64,000 nt of DNA from Cylindrospermum stagnale PCC 7417 (GCF_000317535.1 NC_019757.1:4305501-4369500), one strand, 5' to 3'. Shown: positions 16,775 to 26,958, numbered from the stretch's first letter. Made by a program: numbers and translations. Notes: generated by a model from the sequence alone, not told the origin.

Positions 16775-18841
16775 TTACACTCTCACTTGAATTTGCTGGA
16801 CTTGCTGCAACATCTGTTCTACACTTTCAGCCGGTGCAAGACACTTTAAACCTTGGCAAACTAAGCCGATGCTATTCTCTGGTAAACGTGCTGCTACTGC
16901 AAGGGCAGATGTGGGCAGATACTTGGGGATCAATGATGTTATCTGCTCTATGGTGCTGCGGATTAAGGTTGAGTTACGATACCAATCTAAGGCTGTAAAC
17001 AAGCTGGGGCAAGCTTGGGGAGCACTACTCATTACGCTTCTGAAGGCTTTTAAACCTTGTTCTGCTAAATCTAAATAATGCAGATTATCTGTGAGGAGGG
17101 CAAGACGGACAAGATTTGCGATCGCTATTCCATTGGCTGATGGTGTAGCATTATCCACATAACTGCGTTCTCGCACAATCAAATCTTGACTATTATCACT
17201 GGATGTGTTATAATATCCACCTAATTCTACACTCCAGAGAAATTCAGCGAATTCTTCTTGAAGTGTTACTGCTTTTTCTAACCAAAAAGTACGCTGATTG
17301 CTATCTAGCGAAACTTGGGATAAATCCAGCAATGCTTTGATAAAAAAGGCGTAATCTTCCGACTGAGCTAACACAGTCGCTTCACCACCATAATTAAGTC
17401 GCTGGAAACGCCCATCCACAAACTGATTATCCAGAATAAAATTCGCCGCTTTTGCTGCTAATTCCAAATACAACGGTTGTCGAAATACCCCAGCAGCTCT
17501 AGCCAAACCGGAAATCATCAAACTATTCCAGGCGACAATCATCTTAGTATCTGTCACCGAAGGAATACGACCAGGCCAGTTAGTGGTTTTTGCTTCTAGG
17601 TTATCGCGAGCGGGGGGGAAAGTTGCCAGTGAATCAGGGGGAGCACCATAACGAGCAGTAAACAGCTTACCCAGTGCAACTTCCAGCTTTTGACTCAATT
17701 CCCCTGCATGACGCCTTTGCAAAACATTTTTACCTTCAAAATTACCGTTAGGGGTAACAGTAAACTGCTGTTGTAATTCTGTTAGTTCTTCTAGGGTTAG
17801 CAGTTGCTCCAGTTCGCTATAACTCCAGACGTAAAAAGCCCCTTCCTCCGGTTCAACAGCCGTAGAGTTGAAGAAGCTATCAGCATCTTGAGCCGCATAG
17901 AAGTAACCCTCTGGTGCAGTCATTTCCCGTTGCAGCCATTGAACAGTTCCCGCAACAGCCCTGACAAAAGCTGGTTCTTTTACTCCTGCACTCCACAAAG
18001 AAGCCAGATACTCTAAAATCTGACCGTTGTCATAAAGCATCTTTTCAAAATGGGGTACAGTCCAAGTGGGATCAACTGTGTAGCGATGAAAGCCTCCACC
18101 CACATGGTCATAAATTCCCCCCAGCGCTAATTCTAGTCCCCGTTGGGTACAAACTTGCTTGCCATCATACTGAGATGCAAAATTAAACCGAGTTCCGCGC
18201 AATGCTAATTCAGCATAGGGGATCATCGGGAAGCTATTACCAGATGGCTTAGGAGTAATGATCCCCGTGGTAGTTTCCCAGCCATGACGGAGTAATTGAT
18301 TATCTTGCAACTCATCGGCTGCGCCATCTTGCAACACCGCAGAGGTGAGAAGCGACTCAATAATCGAAGCTTTGCGATCGCGCAAATCTTCTTTTTCTGT
18401 ATCATAATAGCGGCGCAACGCTTGCAAAACCTGCAAAAAGCCAGGACGACCGTAGCGCGGCTCTAAAGGGAAGTAAGTCCCCGCATAAAACGGTACCAAA
18501 TCATCTGGAGAAAGAAAAGCATTTAAAGGCCAACCCCCTTGACCACTCATCATCTGCAAAGCCTGCATATAGATGCTATCGAGGTCAGGTCTTTCTTCTC
18601 GATCTACCTTGATGGGAAGGAAGTTAGCATTCATGTAATCAGCGATCGCTGAATCAGAAAAAGCTTCCCCTTCCATAACAGTACACCAGTGGCAGCTAGA
18701 GTAGCCAATGGAGAGAAAAATGGGTTTATTTTCGGTCTTTGCAGTAGCCAGTGCTTCATCACACCAAGGCCACCAATCAATCGGGTTTTCAGCGTGCTTG
18801 CGAAGATACAGGCTCTTGGTTTCAGCAAGGCGATTAGTCAT
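16775..18841 (-). CDS. Thioredoxin-domain protein of the DUF255/YyaL (SSP411) family
   Basis: 688 residues, full length for the family. The N-terminal thioredoxin-like domain begins MTNRLAETKSLYLRKHAENP and has the conserved CHWC at residues 50-53 (GYSSCHWCTVMEGE), followed by VDREERPDLD and MSGQGGWPLN. The remainder is an alpha-alpha toroid of the glycosidase/epimerase type (GGIYDHVGGGFHRYTVD, DADSF, WNSLMISGLARA). The family is widespread, from bacteria to SPATA20 in mammals. A biochemical role is not settled. Codon use and length give no sign of decay. Confidence 0.92.
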   Translation of the reverse strand: MTNRLAETKSLYLRKHAENPIDWWPWCDEALATAKTENKPIFLSIGYSSCHWCTVMEGEAFSDSAIADYMNANFLPIKVDREERPDLDSIYMQALQMMSGQGGWPLNAFLSPDDLVPFYAGTYFPLEPRYGRPGFLQVLQALRRYYDTEKEDLRDRKASIIESLLTSAVLQDGAADELQDNQLLRHGWETTTGIITPKPSGNSFPMIPYAELALRGTRFNFASQYDGKQVCTQRGLELALGGIYDHVGGGFHRYTVDPTWTVPHFEKMLYDNGQILEYLASLWSAGVKEPAFVRAVAGTVQWLQREMTAPEGYFYAAQDADSFFNSTAVEPEEGAFYVWSYSELEQLLTLEELTELQQQFTVTPNGNFEGKNVLQRRHAGELSQKLEVALGKLFTARYGAPPDSLATFPPARDNLEAKTTNWPGRIPSVTDTKMIVAWNSLMISGLARAAGVFRQPLYLELAAKAANFILDNQFVDGRFQRLNYGGEATVLAQSEDYAFFIKALLDLSQVSLDSNQRTFWLEKAVTLQEEFAEFLWSVELGGYYNTSSDNSQDLIVRERSYVDNATPSANGIAIANLVRLALLTDNLHYLDLAEQGLKAFRSVMSSAPQACPSLFTALDWYRNSTLIRSTIEQITSLIPKYLPTSALAVAARLPENSIGLVCQGLKCLAPAESVEQMLQQVQQIQVRV

Positions 18842-20430
18842 GATCAGGTGCGGGTAGTTGCCTTCTTTGCCCAGTCTAGCCTTTTCCCAGGATTGTTAGC
18901 CTAGGCATCTATATGTACAGCTAAGAAACCCGACGAGCGACTTATTCCTTGGGTAGAGGTGGCAGCATTACTCAAAAGAGCGAAACGCTGAACTGAGGAC
19001 TGACGCTGACGTTTCGGACACAGGTGATATCCCCTGTTTGGGAATTTGTGTATTAACGCTCAGTCCTGCTATCAAGTGGAGCAAAAAGGTAATAAAGGCC
19101 GCTTGCATAAGTTTTTCCAGCATAGTATGTCTCTCTGGAGGATGAATAGCATTACAAGTAAGACTGGTGATTCTAAATACAGTTCGTACTATTGATTTAC
19201 CGGAGTTGGCGAGAATATCCGGATAATTGCCCAGAACGATCCTAAAAAAAAGTGGGAAAAGTTACCAATAGCTGACAAATCACTGGAGAAATTGGTATTC
19301 AGTTATTGGTATAGTCACTACGACGTTACTAAAGTTGTGCAGCAACCCCCAGTCCAGGGATTAACGACCACAGTTGGAAATTTTTGTGATTTCTCTCTGT
19401 CTGTCTAAACGAGCATACCCATTTAGACGCTCGCTGCCGTCAAAAAGTGCCCATCTACGAATTTTGGATTTTAGATTTTTAGATTTTAGATTTTTAGATT
19501 TTAGATTTTTAAATTTTAGATTGTCCCCACCGATGAGTCTGTTTGCTCAGAACTGATTATTGAGATTTTTCCTTTAATCCAAAATTTAAAATTGGTATAG
19601 CATCGAATTTGCTGTGGCACCACAATTAGCCGCCATAACATTCTTAATTGTTATCCTACTCTGACAATTGGCAAACTACGGCTGATAGATGACAGCGCCG
19701 CTGGCAATTGAAGCTAGCAGAGGGGAAGTTATTCAATTCAGACTTAACTTTCAACAAAGCTAGATATAACGAGATTCAAGAGGAGCAAGGGTTAAGAGCT
19801 AAGTTGAGAGTAGTTAAATCCAGTGAACCATCTATCAGTGATGGATGATTACCACCATTCCCCTAATTAAATTTGATGGCAGCTTGGGAGCATTATTCTG
19901 AGTATCTCCAGCCAAATTTAAAGGAGGCAATTTTTGCAAAACTCATCAGATATTTGATTTAGGCAGAAATGAGAAAATTGATGAGATTATTCCCGATGCA
20001 AATAGCTGGCTTTTCGGTTAAAAAATACTATAAAAATGAATAAATAACTTTTAGGGCTTGTCACTAGAAGCCATAACTGCAACCGACCGATGATGAAATT
20101 AACTGTTTTTGCTGTGCCAAAAAACATTAATTCCATCTTCTCCCCACTCCCGCGCATTCATCAGGCAGTCCGAGGACTGTCTTGTTTCCACGCCACGCGA
20201 CGACAGGAGAAGCAACTGCCGTCTCACGACTGAACGGATTACCGTTACAGTGCGAGCCTTCTGCTGTTCAAGGTAAAATAGATGAGCATCAGTTGAGCAT
20301 TTACTGAATCTAATTCAAGTAGTGCAAAGTTACTATAAATAATGCTCAAACCACCAAAATCATCCCAAACGAGCATTATGACAGTAATAAAGACTGAAAG
20401 TGTTGATAATACGTTATCTTGACATATCCC
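18842..20430. other. Gene-free, repeat-bearing region of about 1.6 kb
   Basis: No open frame with recognisable protein similarity on either strand. It holds an AT-rich tandem repeat (19461-19522), a hairpin GGCAGTCC-GA-GGACTGTC at 20164-20181 and the clpP upstream region. No tRNA, rnpB, tmRNA or 6S RNA signature was recognised. It could contain unannotated small RNAs or decayed genes. Confidence 0.5.
19461..19522. repeat. AT-rich short tandem repeat (TTTTAGA/TTTTTAGA type)
   Basis: ATTTTGGATTTTAGATTTTT is followed by further alternating GATTTTAGATTTTTA units, about four copies of a 15-bp period. Similar intergenic arrays are typical of heterocystous cyanobacteria. Confidence 0.85.
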
Positions 20431-21036
20431 ATGATTCCCATCGTTATTGAACAATCGGGTCGCGGCGAACGCGCCTTTGACATCTACTCACGGCTGTTGC
20501 GTGAGCGCATCATCTTTTTGGGACAACAGGTTGATAACAGTATCGCTAACTTGATTGTTGCCCAACTGCTGTTTTTAGATGCTGAAGACTCGGAGAAAGA
20601 TATTTATCTATATATCAATTCTCCCGGTGGTTCGGTGACAGCTGGCATGGGTATTTTTGACACAATGAAGCACATCCGCCCCGATGTTTGTACTATTTGT
20701 ACCGGACTGGCGGCGAGTATGGGCGCTTTCCTCCTCAGCGCTGGTGCTAAGGGTAAGCGGATGAGTCTACCCCATTCGCGGATTATGATTCATCAACCTC
20801 TTGGCGGTGCTCAAGGTCAAGCGACTGATATCGAAATTCAGGCGCGGGAAATTTTATACCACAAGCGGCGGCTCAATGATTATTTAGCCGAACACACTGG
20901 TCAGCCGATTGAGCGCATTGCTGAAGATACTGAACGTGACTTCTTCATGTCGCCAGAGGAAGCCAGGGAATATGGCTTGATTGACCAAGTAATTGACCGT
21001 CACGCCGCAGGTAGCCGACCAATGGCTGTTGTTTAG
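20431..21036 (+). CDS. clpP: ATP-dependent Clp protease proteolytic subunit ClpP
   Basis: Serine protease subunit of the Clp complex, 201 residues from ATG ([20 protein letters not shown]). A TTG four codons upstream could also start. The catalytic triad is visible: Ser in [11 protein letters not shown], His in [11 protein letters not shown], Asp in [25 protein letters not shown] forms the substrate strand. All residues for activity are present, so this is not a ClpR-type inactive paralogue. No Shine-Dalgarno site is seen. It stands alone, convergent with the gene at 21085, after a long repeat-rich spacer. Confidence 0.96.
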   Translation: MIPIVIEQSGRGERAFDIYSRLLRERIIFLGQQVDNSIANLIVAQLLFLDAEDSEKDIYLYINSPGGSVTAGMGIFDTMKHIRPDVCTICTGLAASMGAFLLSAGAKGKRMSLPHSRIMIHQPLGGAQGQATDIEIQAREILYHKRRLNDYLAEHTGQPIERIAEDTERDFFMSPEEAREYGLIDQVIDRHAAGSRPMAVV

Positions 21037-21084
21037 TCAGTAGGGGCGGGGTCTCCCCGCCCTACAGTTGTCAGTGGTCTTTCT

Positions 21085-21948
21085 TTAAAATCCGGCAATT
21101 GGGTCTGGCTGAGATTCCAGGTGTTTGAGAAAATCTAGCAATTCTTCTTCACTCAGCAAAGAGCGTCCTAACTTACCGTAGGTTTTTTTGAGATATTCCT
21201 TTCCCTGCTCTTTTGTCCAACCTAAGCGCTCAATTTCGACATCGGTTTTGGCAATTACATCAGACAAGTTCACAGGTTCACTTTTCTTCTTTCTCTTTCC
21301 TACCCCTGATTGGTTATCCACGTCTTCTTGATGACCATAATTGCGCGGCACAAATGGTGTGACGTTACTAGTAGCAATGGCTGGTAAGGATTGATTGTCA
21401 GGCTCGCTACCTGAGAGAATTCCCACGTTGCTAACCGGGGTATCAAATTGGGCTTCCCAGTTACTCTTCACAGGAAAACGTTGACCTAAGTCTTGGTTAT
21501 CGGTATCAATTTTATTTGTAACAGGTGTGTCGTTCGTGACTAAATCTGGTTTGATATCCCTTTCACTGGGGGGTGGGGTCGATGTTTCTTTGCCACTAAC
21601 TACTGACCACTGACTACTGACAAAATCCCCATCTTTTGTAGAGGCGTAGGTGGACTCATGCAATCTCCCTGTGGTATTCAAGGAGGGGTAGATCTGTACC
21701 TGGGAGATGGTTTTTGGGGTAGATGTTACTGGTTCCCCTGGTGCATTCGTAATTCCCAAAACCATCAGCGCCCTATTTCTGGCTTGGTCTTCGGCTGCTT
21801 CTACTGTTTCCGCTGCTGCCATACCAGTAGCGCGGGTGACGCCTTCAATTTGCACGCTGGCCCTGACGATATATTTTCCTTGAAAAATTTGCACTAATTC
21901 CGAGATAAGACTGCCGTTGGGATACAAGCTCTGGAATTGAGCTAACAT
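21085..21948 (-). CDS. Conserved cyanobacterial protein, possible Rad52-like N-terminus
   Basis: 287 residues, function unknown. The N-terminal 75 residues (SLISELVQIFQGKYIVRASV, then GMAAAETVEAAEDQARNRAL) have the strand pattern and ETxExAxxxAxxRAL motif of Rad52/DUF1071-like DNA-binding domains. A low-complexity Ser/Thr/Asp linker occupies about 90-215, with a KRKKK basic patch. The C-terminal 60 residues (ERLGWTKEQGKEYLKKTYGK, then EELLDFLKHLES) form a compact helical domain that I believe recurs in cyanobacterial proteins. A role in DNA binding or recombination is a guess. Confidence 0.65.
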   Translation of the reverse strand: MLAQFQSLYPNGSLISELVQIFQGKYIVRASVQIEGVTRATGMAAAETVEAAEDQARNRALMVLGITNAPGEPVTSTPKTISQVQIYPSLNTTGRLHESTYASTKDGDFVSSQWSVVSGKETSTPPPSERDIKPDLVTNDTPVTNKIDTDNQDLGQRFPVKSNWEAQFDTPVSNVGILSGSEPDNQSLPAIATSNVTPFVPRNYGHQEDVDNQSGVGKRKKKSEPVNLSDVIAKTDVEIERLGWTKEQGKEYLKKTYGKLGRSLLSEEELLDFLKHLESQPDPIAGF

Positions 21949-22992
21949 AATACTGCCACCAATCTAAGTCTGTTTAATTACGGCTTTGTTGCTACTGGTT
22001 TACACAACCTACGTAGCATTTCTTTGTAATCTCCTCTCAAACCCAAATTTCAAATCCGGCTGTGCTGGATTTTAAAATATGACGGGAGATGACCAACCTT
22101 ACTCAGGGTGGATATCTAGATGTATTTGAATTTTACGTCCACCAATGGGACTCCAAGGTGCTATTCGCACCTTAAGGAATGTTTCCCGATTGTAGCAGCA
22201 GATGTAATCAAGAATATTTTTGGCTACTGCTGACTTACTCTGAGTGGTCTTTCCTTCAATGCTATACTAAATACCCAATTCGATATCCAGAACTATTTTC
22301 TGGAAGTGTACTCTAAATCTACAATAATGAAGATAAGGTTCGCCCTCACTGCTTGTTAAGCTGCTTACCTAATTGTTACCGATTCTACATATGGAAAAAT
22401 TGGGTTTATCGGCAGTTTCTCCTAGTTAAAAATCAGAGTTTCATGGCGTAAAATTACCTAAGATCTAGACAATCAAACACCCGTGGTTTCCCTACATAGT
22501 GCTTTTGGGCAGCGTGGAGAGTTCTCCAAACCAAGCCTCTCAAAAACCCGTTGCGTAATTACCTAGTGGGGCAAAATCGAGTATCAGGAGTGCTTTGTCA
22601 GATTGGTTAGGTAAAGGTAGTTGAACCCAGACGAACTCTTTTGAGTGTCGTGCAGTGAGAAGTTTAAGATCAGGCTTCCTCTGATCGGAACTTCGGCAGC
22701 CTTGCCTCCGGGCAATTCGTTTGCACCAAGCGTGTTCTGTAGTCCGTGAGGGTATACAGGGAAGAACCAGATTAAACCGGACACTTTGACGCCAGTCACA
22801 CGCCACTTGCGACAACTCTCTTGACTAGAGCAACGCAGTGGCTCCCCAAGTCGGGAAACCCTTTCGGCAGTTCCTCATGGGGGAAACCCCTTCCGGACTG
22901 CCTCACCACGGTGTTGGCTCCTCAACTGGGGGGAACCCCCGCAGGCAATTGTCCTAAAAAAATGATGTTTTGACCAAAGGTCGGTTCACTGC
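21949..22992. other. Gene-free, hairpin-rich region upstream of rnb
   Basis: About 1 kb with no convincing gene; two short minus-strand open frames (22540-22815) lack family features. The right half is GC-rich and full of inverted repeats: GATCAG-GCTTCCT-CTGATC (22668-22686), and at 22850-22945 repeated words GGGAAACCC, GGCAGTTCCTC, GGAAACCCCTTCC and GGGGGGAACCCCC. It may be a structured leader or small RNA, or a mosaic of dispersed repeats. Confidence 0.45.
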
Positions 22993-25344
22993 ATGGAATT
23001 TTCAATCGCTACACTCCTTGCCAATTTCACCGATGATAAATTGGTAGCTCGTAAGGTTTTGGAAAAGAAACTTGGTTGCGAGGATGAAAAAAGTTTACAT
23101 AAACTTCACATTGCCCTGGAGGTTCTAGAAAAGATCGGGATTTTGGTGAAAGAACGGGGTAAGTATCGCCGCGTATCAGAAGAGGGGCTGATCGAAGCAA
23201 AACTCCGTTGTTCTAGTAAAGGTTTTTGCTTTGCTATTCAAGATGTGGAGGGGGCGGAGGATATTTATATCCGCGAAAGCCATTTGAGTAATGCCTGGAA
23301 CGGCGATCGCGTTTTGGTGAGAGTTCTCAAAGAAGGTAGTCGTCGTCGTTCTCCCGAAGGAGAGGTAAAGCTGATTCTGGAACGTTCCAATCACACTTTA
23401 CTGGCACGGATTAAGCAAGTAGAAGGCGGTTTTCGGGCTGTCCCCTTAGATGATCGACTGCTGTTTGAACTCAAACTGCAAATGAACGGCATGAAATTGG
23501 AAGAGGCGATCGATCACCTAGCCCATGTAGAAGTCTTACGTTACCCCCTAGCTCAATATCCCCCATTGGGTCGGGTGGTGCAAATCCTTGGTAGCGATGC
23601 CGAAGCTGCTGCCGATATAGATTTGGTAACTTGTAAACATGATCTATCCCGAAACTTCCCGGATAATGTCCTTGATGCAGCGGCGAAGTTGCCCAAAAAG
23701 CTGCTGAAAGTAGACATAAAAAGTCGGGTAGATTTACGTAATTTATTTACCCTGACCATTGAATCGGTCAACGGTGACACCACGGTAGAAAATGCCTTTA
23801 GCTGGGAAAAAACACCCCTAGGCGATTGGCGCTTGGGGGTTCACATTGCTGATATTTCCCACTATGTCCAACCTGATGAACCTCTAGATAGAGAAGCACT
23901 CAAGCGGGGGAAGGCGGTTTATCTGGGGGAATTAGTGTTGCCGATATTGCCAGAGGCGGTGATCGAACGCTGTTCTTTAGTCCCAGGAAGCGATCGCTTA
24001 ACTCTGTCTTTTTTGATTACCATCGATCCACAATCGGGTGAAGTTAGAGAGTGGGAAATTCAACCGAGTATCATCAACGTAGATACCGCTCTGAGTAAAT
24101 CACAAGCTCAAGCTATTCTCACCGGTCAACCAACAGATCAATCGCCAACAGTGATCCAGATATTGCAAGACCTGGAAACCTTGAGAAAAGCGGTAAAACA
24201 GGCCCGGTTGAATCGCGGTAGCTTGCAGTTAAATCTGCCACCCAGCCAAAACCCCTACTATGATGAGGGGATTCTGGGGGCTGTGGTAGTTAATGATTTA
24301 CCGGTGCGATCGCTTTTAACAGAGTTGGTGCTGTTGGTAAATCAACTGATAGCAAATCACTTGAGCGCTTTAGGCGTTCCCGCCGTCTGGCGCGTCCAAG
24401 GCACACCCGATCCCGAAGATGTCCAAGAAATGCTGAAATTGGCGGTCAATTTAGGTGTGGAACTGTCACTAGATCCAGAACTAGACATCCAACCCCTAGA
24501 TTATCAACATTTGACCAGCGCTTTTGGTGAATCGCCATCAGAGCAAGTGCTTACCTACTTATTGCAAGATACCCTCAAGCCATCTGTGTACAGCACCACC
24601 AAAGGATTGCACTTTGGTCTGGCTCTGCCACAATATATCCACTTTTGCTCCCCCTTGCGACGTTATCCAGATTTGCTGATGCAAAGGGTGTACCATACAT
24701 TACTTGAGCAAGGACGCGATCGCCGCAATACCCGTGTAAAAGAACGTGTTAACCTGCGCCACTCCTCTTGTCACGCGGAAATCAACTGGAACGTCCTCCC
24801 CCCAGAACTGCAACAAGAACTCCAAAGCGATTTGACTAGAGTGATTGTCCAGATTAACGACAGGGAAAAAGAAGTCCAAGAAGCTGAAGCCGATTTAGCC
24901 GGACTGCAAAAAGCCCAACTGATGAAACAGCGCATCGGTCAGGTGTTTCAGGGCGTGATTACTGGTGTTCAATCCTACGGTTTCTTTGTAGAAATTGAAG
25001 TACCAGCCGCAGAAGTTGAAACAGGCGCTAACCCTGGCGTACCTCTGAGAGTAGAAGGGCTGGTACATGTCAGTTCTCTCAAAGACGATTGGTATGAATA
25101 TCGCGCCAGACAGCAGGCTTTATTTGGTCGGAAAAATCGCGCTTCCTATCGATTAGGCGATCGCGTAGCCGTGCAAGTTAAGAGTGTTGATTACTACCGT
25201 CAGCAAATTGATTTAGTCACCGTTGGTAGCGATGGTGTAGCCAAAAACTTAGGAGTTAACGTTCCTAATGAAGATATATCAGATATGTACTTAAGAAATG
25301 ACATTGAGCGAAGCGACTTGGAACCTTACCCTGAGGATGAGTAA
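22993..25344 (+). CDS. rnb: RNase II/RNase R family exoribonuclease
   Basis: 3'-5' exoribonuclease family protein, 783 residues. Order: N-terminal winged-helix-like and cold-shock domains (about 1-150), RNB catalytic domain (about 235-590: LGVHIADISHYV, CSLVPGSDRLTLSF, CSPLRRYPDLLMQR), C-terminal S1 domain (about 645-755: GQVFQGVITGVQSYGFFVEI, with LVHVSSL). The acidic cluster that binds catalytic magnesium (in E. coli RNase II TIDS...EDMDDA) reads TIESVNGDTTVENA here, so several aspartates are replaced. Activity may be altered. The flavin prenyltransferase gene follows after 17 bp, suggesting co-transcription. Confidence 0.92.
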   Translation: MEFSIATLLANFTDDKLVARKVLEKKLGCEDEKSLHKLHIALEVLEKIGILVKERGKYRRVSEEGLIEAKLRCSSKGFCFAIQDVEGAEDIYIRESHLSNAWNGDRVLVRVLKEGSRRRSPEGEVKLILERSNHTLLARIKQVEGGFRAVPLDDRLLFELKLQMNGMKLEEAIDHLAHVEVLRYPLAQYPPLGRVVQILGSDAEAAADIDLVTCKHDLSRNFPDNVLDAAAKLPKKLLKVDIKSRVDLRNLFTLTIESVNGDTTVENAFSWEKTPLGDWRLGVHIADISHYVQPDEPLDREALKRGKAVYLGELVLPILPEAVIERCSLVPGSDRLTLSFLITIDPQSGEVREWEIQPSIINVDTALSKSQAQAILTGQPTDQSPTVIQILQDLETLRKAVKQARLNRGSLQLNLPPSQNPYYDEGILGAVVVNDLPVRSLLTELVLLVNQLIANHLSALGVPAVWRVQGTPDPEDVQEMLKLAVNLGVELSLDPELDIQPLDYQHLTSAFGESPSEQVLTYLLQDTLKPSVYSTTKGLHFGLALPQYIHFCSPLRRYPDLLMQRVYHTLLEQGRDRRNTRVKERVNLRHSSCHAEINWNVLPPELQQELQSDLTRVIVQINDREKEVQEAEADLAGLQKAQLMKQRIGQVFQGVITGVQSYGFFVEIEVPAAEVETGANPGVPLRVEGLVHVSSLKDDWYEYRARQQALFGRKNRASYRLGDRVAVQVKSVDYYRQQIDLVTVGSDGVAKNLGVNVPNEDISDMYLRNDIERSDLEPYPEDE

Positions 25345-25361
25345 ATATCCTGAATAAATGC

Positions 25362-25982
25362 GTGTCCAATAACACCAATCCTTTAATTTTAGGCGTATCA
25401 GGTGCATCGGGACTGATTTACGCCGTTCGCGCTCTCAAATTTCTGTTAGAAGCAGATTATCGCATTGAACTGGTTGCCTCCAAATCAAGCTATATGGTTT
25501 GGCAAGCCGAGCAGGATGTCCGAATGCCACCAGAACCAGCCGCCCAAGAGCAATTCTGGCGAGAGCAAACCGGAGTCCCACTATCAGGTAAACTACGCTG
25601 CCATCCTTGGAGTGATGTCGGCGCTAATATCGCTAGTGGTTCCTTTCGGACTCTAGGGATGGTGATCATGCCATGTAGTATGAGTACAGTAGCGAAGCTA
25701 GCAGTCGGTTTGAGTTCCGACTTACTAGAACGGGCAGCAGATGTCCAGATTAAAGAAGGGCGTAAACTGGTCTTAGTCCCCCGTGAAACTCCTTTTAGCC
25801 TGATTCACCTGCGTAATTTAACCACCTTAGCCGAAGCTGGAACCAGAATTGTCCCCGCTATTCCCGCCTGGTATCATAATCCCCAGAGTATTGAGGATTT
25901 AGTTGATTTTGTAGTTGCTCGTGCTTTAGATCAACTAGATATTGACTGCATTCCCATTCAGCGTTGGCAAGGTCGTCGCTAA
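25362..25982 (+). CDS. ubiX: Flavin prenyltransferase UbiX/Pad1 family
   Basis: Attaches dimethylallyl phosphate to FMN to make the prenyl-FMN cofactor of UbiD-type decarboxylases. 206 residues, GTG start at 25362, the only start before the first strand ILGVSGASGLIYAVRAL. Motifs: SGASG (FMN phosphate), GSFRTLGMVIMPCSMSTVAKLAVGLSSDLLERAADV (central helix and MPCSM), LVPRETPFSLIHLRNLTTLA and the C-terminal AWYHNP. In cyanobacteria it is expected to act in plastoquinone synthesis. It follows rnb by 17 bp. Confidence 0.93.
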   Translation: MSNNTNPLILGVSGASGLIYAVRALKFLLEADYRIELVASKSSYMVWQAEQDVRMPPEPAAQEQFWREQTGVPLSGKLRCHPWSDVGANIASGSFRTLGMVIMPCSMSTVAKLAVGLSSDLLERAADVQIKEGRKLVLVPRETPFSLIHLRNLTTLAEAGTRIVPAIPAWYHNPQSIEDLVDFVVARALDQLDIDCIPIQRWQGRR

Positions 25983-26019
25983 AGTATGAAGTGTGAAGTA
26001 TGAAGTGTGAAGTGTGACG
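25983..26019. repeat. Short tandem repeat GAAGTGTGAAGTAT
   Basis: Alternating AGTATGAAGTGTGA units directly after the ubiX stop and before the LapA-like gene. Repeat-type spacer of the STRR kind. Confidence 0.75.
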
Positions 26020-26082
26020 TAGAAATTGCTCATTCTTCATCCTTCAACTTTATCCTTTATTTTTTATTTTTTTCTCATCTTT

Positions 26083-26754
26083 ATGGCTGTAATTCGCTTA
26101 ATTCTGTTGGTGGCAGTACTGGGAGGACTAACACTGTTGTTAGCCCAAAATTGGTCGCCTGTCCTCCCACTCGTATTTTTGGGTATGCGGACTCAACCAT
26201 TACCACTGGCGCTGTGGATTTTGTTCAGTACTGCCGCTGGTGCTTTCACATCTATATTGATTACCACCTTGTTTAAGTTGTCCAATTTATTTGCTGGACA
26301 ACCAGATAAAACACCACCCAAATCAGCTCCAACTTCACCACGCCATTCGGCAGATAGAAGGAAAGAACCTACACCCTCCCCTGCCAGTCCGCCACCCCCG
26401 TCTGGTAAAACCAAGCACAGTACCAGTCAAGAATTTGATGATTGGGAGACACCTAATCAAAATGATGATTGGGACTTTGAGGAACAGCCAGAACAAGCAC
26501 CTACAGACATTGCCGAAGAACGCCAACGAGCGCCTAAAAGCAGCTCTCAATCTGGTTCAGTTTACTCCTACAGCTACCAGGAACCAAAAAATACAGCTGT
26601 GGGAAAAACCGAATCTGTTTACGATGCTGATTATCGGGTAATCATCCCCCCTTATCAACCCCCGACTACCAATCAAGCAGATAACGATGATTGGGATTTT
26701 TTTGATGACGACGATTTTGAGGATGAGGATCAGGATGCGCGCTCCCGTCGGTAA
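26083..26754 (+). CDS. Small membrane protein with long acidic tail
   Basis: Function unknown, 223 residues from ATG MAVIRLILL. Two membrane helices in the first 70 residues (LILLVAVLGGLTLLLAQNWS and LPLALWILFSTAAGAFTSIL), an arrangement like LapA-domain (DUF1049) proteins. The rest is predicted disordered, rich in Pro, Ser and Gln, with repeated DDWDFE / DDWDFFDDDDFEDEDQD acidic motifs near the C-terminus. Such tails often mediate protein contacts. An upstream ATG at 26026 would add a hydrophobic stretch that looks spurious. Confidence 0.7.
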   Translation: MAVIRLILLVAVLGGLTLLLAQNWSPVLPLVFLGMRTQPLPLALWILFSTAAGAFTSILITTLFKLSNLFAGQPDKTPPKSAPTSPRHSADRRKEPTPSPASPPPPSGKTKHSTSQEFDDWETPNQNDDWDFEEQPEQAPTDIAEERQRAPKSSSQSGSVYSYSYQEPKNTAVGKTESVYDADYRVIIPPYQPPTTNQADNDDWDFFDDDDFEDEDQDARSRR

Positions 26755-26763
26755 AGCTCTTGT

Positions 26764-26958
26764 CTATTTGATACCACACTTCTCCCTGGACTCCTGCTTG
26801 ACTTTACCAGTCATAGCGGCTTCTTGCAAAGTCATAAAAGCATTAAAATCTTCTAAGTCATACTGGGTAGTTAAAAGTTGTCGTAGTTGATTTTCTGCTT
26901 CAACAGTCAAATAGCCAGTTGCCAAAGCTTTTTGCACAACATCACGAATTCGAGTCAT
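26764..26958 (-). CDS. Small conserved cyanobacterial protein
   Basis: 64 residues from MTRIRDVVQKALATGYLTVE. An ATG six codons upstream (26976) is possible, but GAGG lies 8 bp before the internal one. The helical pattern LTVEAENQLRQLLTTQYDLE continues with DFNAFMTLQEAAMTGKV. No known domain. It is convergent with the gene at 26083, stops 10 bp apart. Upstream to 27374 there is a gene-free AT-rich stretch of about 400 bp in which I see nothing definite. Confidence 0.65.
   Translation of the reverse strand: MTRIRDVVQKALATGYLTVEAENQLRQLLTTQYDLEDFNAFMTLQEAAMTGKVKQESREKCGIK

Noticed and set aside
22540-22815. Small protein or tRNA fragment (translation with EFVWVQLP resembles peptides from tRNA loci)
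   Set aside because: No cloverleaf can be folded around the GGGTTCAA-like T-arm, and the peptide has no domain or ribosome site.
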